Shown: positions 59,901-64,000 of the stretch, in pieces
Layout: each line of letters opens with the position of its first letter
How positions within the stretch are numbered: position 1 is the stretch's first letter
Source of the DNA: Nematostella vectensis
Taxonomy: Eukaryota; Cnidaria; Anthozoa; Actiniaria; Edwardsiidae
Length of the DNA: 64,000 bases
Assembly (NCBI RefSeq): GCF_932526225.1
Contig: NC_064044.1
Coordinates: 6,288,747-6,352,746 of the forward strand
Direction of reading: 5' to 3'
Notes under the pieces: model-generated
The model's input: only the letters and a program-made list of their open reading frames with translations
Database searches by the model: none
Told to the model about the DNA's origin: nothing
Position numbers and translations under genes: made by a program

Positions 59901-61150
59901 ATCTATAAGAGGAATTCTGAGAAATTGTGGAACTTTTATTCTTAGTCACTCTGTTATTTACGAACTTTGAAATTCGCACCTGAAAAAAATCCATACGCAG
60001 GCAAGGATTTTTTTACCATTGTTATTTAGCTACCTCTTATTTCTAATAGCCTATCAAAAATGAAAGCAATCGGTTTTGTTGATCGTAAGTTTTAGGGGCC
60101 ATTCTGGGGACTATATGATACTCTCAAAATGAAGAAATGGAACTTTTTTTTGGCCGCCAAATAAAATTTCGCCGATTAATTTTTTCGTCGTTTTTGTAGA
60201 ATAAAATTAATATATTGAGAAACATTCGGGTTAACTTTTAGCTCCGTTGAAGGGTTGTAAGTAAGCGATTAGATTTTTTGAAAATGGGCATTTCAAGCGC
60301 CCCTAAAACTTACGATCAACAAAACCGATTGCTTTCATTTTTGATAGGCTATTAGAAATAAGAGGTAGCTAAATAACAATGGTAAAAAAATCCTTGCCTG
60401 CGTATGGATTTTTTTCAGGTGCGAATTTCAAAGTTCGTAAATAACAGAGTGACTAAGAATAAAAGTTCCACAATTTCTCAGAATTCCTCTTATAGATTTA
60501 AATAAAACTTCCTGTAAGTGTCGACCAAGGCCTGATGTACAATATCCGACGGGTTCGCCGTTCCGTTGCCATAGAAACAGCTATGTAAACACATGTTACA
60601 TTTTTATAAAGTTCATCCCTAGGTAAATGGCATGGCCAAATAGTTTGATGATCCGATCCCTGTAGCAGAAGATACGAGTTGTGATTGACAGGATGGTTGG
60701 ACATTCGGGAACCTGCTTTGAATCTCCTTAATCGGAAATGTCGCAAAGAGATTTCCGAATTAGCAGATGGGATCGAAATTTTTATCACACTTGGTATTTT
60801 GCTAGGATGACAGCTAATTGCGGGAGCCAGGGACTTTTTAGAGACACTTAAGTCAACATCTCGCTTATGCTAAAACCAGGTGTTTTGCAGTTGTCCTTGT
60901 ACCACTCGAGATTCGGATTTGACAGTTAAATTAGTGGTTTTCAAAAGCTTACCTGGTGTTCCGCAGTTGTCCTTGTAACTACTCCAGATTCGGATTTGAC
61001 TGGTAATCTACTGGTTTTTAAAAGTTTGCGTTTACCAGCTTGTCCGTGAATTTGTCCAATGGGTAGGGCGTTGGCTACCGGTCCGGACGTGCTGATTAGA
61101 GACCGGCAAATAACGGATAGCGCCAAAATCGTGGTGAGCGTATGGCCAGC
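56948..61150 (-). CDS. Fibroblast growth factor (FGF) family, 4 coding exons seen, first exon not found
   Basis: Secreted ligand of receptor tyrosine kinases. Exons in order: 61150-60953, 59535-59349, 57677-57574, 57136-56948. The phases fit (0, 1, 0) and give 225 residues before TGA. The first exon opens AGHTLTTILALSVICRSLIS, a hydrophobic signal-peptide-like stretch, then a basic pro-region (GKRKLL). The beta-trefoil core has the FGF phrase YKYLLRINPDGTVDGTND, then HMIIGVATRRYLTITDKGLL, then VFKEIFLENLYQSFLSYKHQ and NGWYVAIKRNGKAKPAVQTF, the family's heparin-binding and receptor-contact end. The upstream acceptor at 61151-61152 implies a further 5' exon supplying the ATG; I could not place it. 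Which FGF subfamily is unclear. Confidence 0.9.
57332..57565 (+). repeat. Dispersed repeat family B, copy 3, in the last FGF intron
   Basis: Starts TTAAAGAAGGCCAATAACG and ends GGACATTCCTTAA; aligns with 36024-36262 along its length. It occupies most of the intron between the last two FGF exons. Confidence 0.7.
57775..59295 (+). repeat. 34-bp minisatellite, about 45 copies, in an FGF intron
   Basis: The unit is GTGATGTGCGCAGTGCTCGT followed by CATGTACACACTAG, with common variants (GTTTGTTATG, GAGCGCAG, CTTCATGTTT). Each unit contains the palindromes TGCGCA and TGTACA. It fills most of the intron between FGF exons 59535-59349 and 57677-57574 and ends about 50 bp from the donor at 59348. There are no unique spacers, so it is not a CRISPR array. 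Confidence 0.96.
59668..60731. repeat. Long near-perfect inverted repeat, arms ~430 bp, loop ~199 bp, in an FGF intron
   Basis: 59668-60099 is the reverse complement of 60299-60731, with about six differences seen over the inner 410 bp. Examples: AAAACTTACGATCAACAAAA on the right against TTTTGTTGATCGTAAGTTTT on the left. The two arms encode the same spurious ORF on opposite strands (HPVNHNSYLLLQGSDHQTIW). As RNA it would fold into a long hairpin. It may be a fold-back transposon; outer ends and target duplication are not resolved. Confidence 0.9.
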
Positions 61151-61396
61151 CTGAAAGAGTAAGCAGGTCCATTACCTAATGCTCATCGCACAAAAGTTTG
61201 AGACCATCCGTTTTGGTACGTTCCTCAAGCAAGAGGACCATGGTTCGAACCAAGGTCAGGTGAACCTCTTTAAAAAAGGTTATATATTTCTATTCTTTAC
61301 ATTTGGGACTGTGAATCCCTCGTTTTCTAAAATGCGGAACTTAAACTAGAGTTCACAAACAACCGCTAGGGACGCTTGTCCGTGGTACTAGGAATT

Positions 61397-61706
61397 GAGC
61401 AAGGACAACGCGATCGTGGCGATCAAAAATAATTTTATTGCAATGTAATGAGCAAAACATTATAGTCAGAGAAAGATACAAATAAACTAAGGACATTATT
61501 TCTACAGTAGCGCACCTAGTTAGTAGAATTTACAGTGCAAACGTACGCGTCCTCAACTGACCTTGAAAATTTAAAATTAAAGTTTTCACGTCGTGGTTTC
61601 ATGAAAAACGGCTGAAATGTATCTGTCAGAACGCATTTTCACGTGCGGCTATTGAATTCTAAATCAAATTCCATTTCTGCCGTCGTCGTTCACATTGCCC
61701 TCGTCG
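61397..61706 (+). repeat. Dispersed repeat, copy 2
   Basis: Partner of 893-1212: same order of blocks (GGACAACGCG, AATAAACTAAGGACATTATT, TTTTCACGTCGTGG, CTATTGAATTCTAAATCAAA). The copies differ at many positions and by small indels. Confidence 0.7.
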
Positions 61707-61764
61707 TTGCTTACGGGCCCTTATCTCCAGTCACAGTGTCAGTTATACACTAACTCCACACATG

Positions 61765-62140
61765 AATGACATGACGGAAAAACCTGGAAAACGCGCAATT
61801 CCAGATAAAGAGAGAAGACACAATTTCTTCAGTGGCTATAGGTTCCTTGTATTACGGACTGATTTTCAAAACACAAATAACGTGAGGCCGAAGTGCACAT
61901 AACCAGATTTGGGCTTTTTAAGATAATTTTCCTTGATCATCATTGCCCTGTGTATCAGCTCAGGAACGAAAAGCTCAAATTTCAAATGACACTTTAAAAA
62001 ATGTCGAATCCATTTAAAATAAGTCGCACTTGATATTTTGTTTGCTTTAAGTTACTAAGTACTCTGAGAAATTCTCCGCCTTATTCGATGTGAAATAGGC
62101 TTATTTGAAGCGTCACGTCATGTTTTTCCGTCATGTCCAG
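61765..62140. mobile_element. Possible fold-back element, ~375 bp
   Basis: GACATGACGGAAAAAC near 61768 is matched by GTTTTTCCGTCATGTC near 62123, an exact 16-bp inverted pair. The sequence between is unique and non-coding. The FGF promoter or first exon may also lie in this area. Confidence 0.45.
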
Positions 62141-62149
62141 ATGTATAGA

Positions 62150-64000
62150 TTGTAAACTGCGTGGAGCAGTCCGTATCTACACAATGACGAGTAAAGTCAG
62201 TCACATAGGAAACACATTTGATCGCGATAGCAATATGCGCCATACAAATATTAAACATTATATTTAATTTAAATTTCTGTTTGAATGGTAAGAGGTTAAT
62301 AATAAAAACAAAAACGATACAAAAACGGTTAACGTGTGTATTAAGATATATTTTAAACTGAATAACGAGACAGACGGCTATTCAAGCTCTATAATTGAAA
62401 ACTGTTCTTATTTCTTTACAAAGATAAACCAGCCGCAAATTAGACAAACATACTTTTTATCAACAACGCGCGTTTGCGGCGGAAAGGACTGCTTAAAATC
62501 TACCCCGCTCCAGACCTCATGATATGGCAAGCTGAGTAATACGACAAGCCCCCACTAGCACGCAAGAGCTAAGTAATTCCGCCTGTATATTATCAACGGG
62601 AATCAAGGGGGTCATTATACTTGCTAATGGGGACGTCGCGCCGATGAAAGAACTCATATAATGCAGACTTAAGACACTCCAAGATTTCCTACGCACTCGA
62701 GTTGGCGCCATAACCTGTGATGATGTCATGGTACAAACCCCCAAAACGCCCCCAGTCACGTGACCAACAGAAAACACATGGCGTACCGGCGAGTCGCGCG
62801 AGATGAAAATATATCGATAATTCTGACACATACACCTAAAATATCATCAGCAAACTAACGAATTTTCTGTCTTAATACTAGTTTAAATTGCGAACTTTAT
62901 CTCAACTAGATTTTCCACTCATCTATTCACAGTAATTATTCAGATTTTTTTCTTACATACGTTAAGTGGAAAAAGTTTTCGGAATATCCCACTAGCAATT
63001 ATGAATTTATTTTTTTAAATATCTCCCCTTATTTTAGGAGAATATACGACGTTTAAAGTCGTGAACCTTAAAAATTATCAGTCTATCGTTTTTTTTTCAT
63101 AATCAAGTAAAAAAAAAATTCTGGAAAGACTATCGAACCGTTCAAATGTTCTATTGTGGTGGCATTACTAGCTTACCGTATTTTATCCGTGTATGTACTT
63201 CAAAGAAGTAGAAAACTTGTACTGCTGTAGAATGGAATCTATTCAAACTTGCGTTACCCACATGGCGACCCGGTCTTATTTAAGAGTTTATTCCGACCCC
63301 ACCGTTAGGGATCACAAGACAGGGGTCTGACTCGATGACGCAATTCTACGCCTAATCTCTTTCTAGCAAAAAAAACGAGTATAACTGCACGCGGACGGAA
63401 GACCGTTAGACCGTGGTTTAAGGGCTAAAGTATAGAGCAGCATAACTGAAATGTTTCAAAGTCCATTTAAAAAATAAACATGGCAGACCGTCCCTTTACA
63501 TAATAGGCCTGAAAACAACGAGCTCAACCGGAATACGACTTTCAAGTTCTTTAAAAGTGTTTTCCAATAATGCTCAAAATGTTCTATATTTAGCCTTCAA
63601 TATACGTCCGTGTTTTGGTTTTACGGGAACTTTATCACCAGTTCATTATACTGGAAGTGAAAAATAGTGTGCAACAGATCACGTAAAACTATCATGACCA
63701 TTGAGCTTGAAGATAAGTTCGATAAAAGTAATCTCTATTTCTAGCTTTGTATAATGTTCGATTTTAAAATCATCTCGACAAGAGTTTAATACACGAGTGA
63801 ACTGCCACAAAGCATTTTTATAATATTCTTCGTCTTAGGATGAAAGAAATCCCTTTTTTTAGTAAAAAGACTCTGTCTTTTTTCCCTGTTTTATTTTTTG
63901 TTTCTGTTTATAGAAACAAAATAAGAAATGAGAATAACGCAGAAAGTCCGGCATGTTTCTAGCTTGTCTATCTAAAAGTCGTCTTGTAAGAAAGGGGATT
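62150..64000. other. Right end of the window, nothing recognised
   Basis: AT-rich sequence with small ORFs of no clear family. A perfect short hairpin TTTGTTTCTGTTTATAGAAACAAA at about 63898-63921 is the only structure noted. It could hold the FGF 5' exon and promoter. Confidence 0.4.

Noticed and set aside
59619-60788. Two similar ORFs on opposite strands (HPVNHNSYLLLQGSDHQTIW)
   Set aside because: They are the same sequence seen in the two arms of the long inverted repeat; no family resemblance and no coding constraint.
61185-61265. B-box-like GGTTCGAACC near 61243
   Set aside because: There is no matching A box or acceptor stem, so it is not a tRNA gene.
62517-62831. 104-codon minus-strand ORF upstream of the FGF gene as its first exon
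   Set aside because: It has no donor in the right phase and no signal peptide; I could not link it to the acceptor at 61151-61152.

Overview
This is a metazoan nuclear DNA window. Every recognisable gene is split by GT..AG introns and matches an animal family: SMCHD1, SF3B6, TPD52 and FGF. The small intron-rich genes, close spacing, AT-rich intergenic DNA and many short fold-back DNA transposons suit a non-vertebrate animal. I infer an anthozoan cnidarian such as a sea anemone, but this is a guess from style, because no database could be searched.

Layout. (1) 89-19396, plus strand: the 3' two thirds of an SMCHD1 gene, read as 33 exons that join in one frame (1,299 codons). The N-terminal ATPase lies off the left edge. 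(2) 20287-25925: a 5.6 kb array of about 313 copies of an 18-bp G-rich unit, between the convergent 3' ends of SMCHD1 and SF3B6. (3) 27856-26221, minus strand: SF3B6, the 14-kDa branch-point protein of the spliceosome, 123 aa, 5 exons. (4) 28010-32888, plus strand: a TPD52-family coiled-coil gene, with an alternative last exon at 33729-33842. SF3B6 and TPD52 share a 153-bp divergent promoter with YY1-like motifs. (5) 35055-38028, plus strand: an unrecognised 616-aa protein with an MGCC lipid-anchor N terminus and four 39-residue repeats. Three repeats carry helices that fit the PKA-RII (AKAP) binding pattern. (6) 38.1-47.2 kb: CAT/CAC microsatellites, fold-back repeats and an Arg/Glu-rich gene fragment broken by a frameshift. 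(7) 47942-47196, minus strand: an unrecognised basic 248-aa ORF. (8) 48-55 kb: a transposon-rich block, including a 4-kb element with a nested 884-bp element. (9) 61150-56948, minus strand: a secreted FGF (4 coding exons seen). Its introns hold a 34-bp minisatellite of about 45 copies and a near-perfect long inverted repeat with ~430-bp arms. (10) 61.2-64 kb: no gene seen.

The most unusual feature is in SMCHD1. Six intronic tandem arrays are each anchored on an exon/intron junction, so the repeat unit contains the end of the exon plus its working splice site. The introns thus carry series of decoy donors (after exons 6, 14, 15 and 31) or decoy acceptors (before exons 22 and 29), in exact register with the real site. 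The second candidate is the lipid-anchored, multi-helix AKAP-like protein. The genes are not an operon; each has its own promoter apart from the SF3B6/TPD52 pair.
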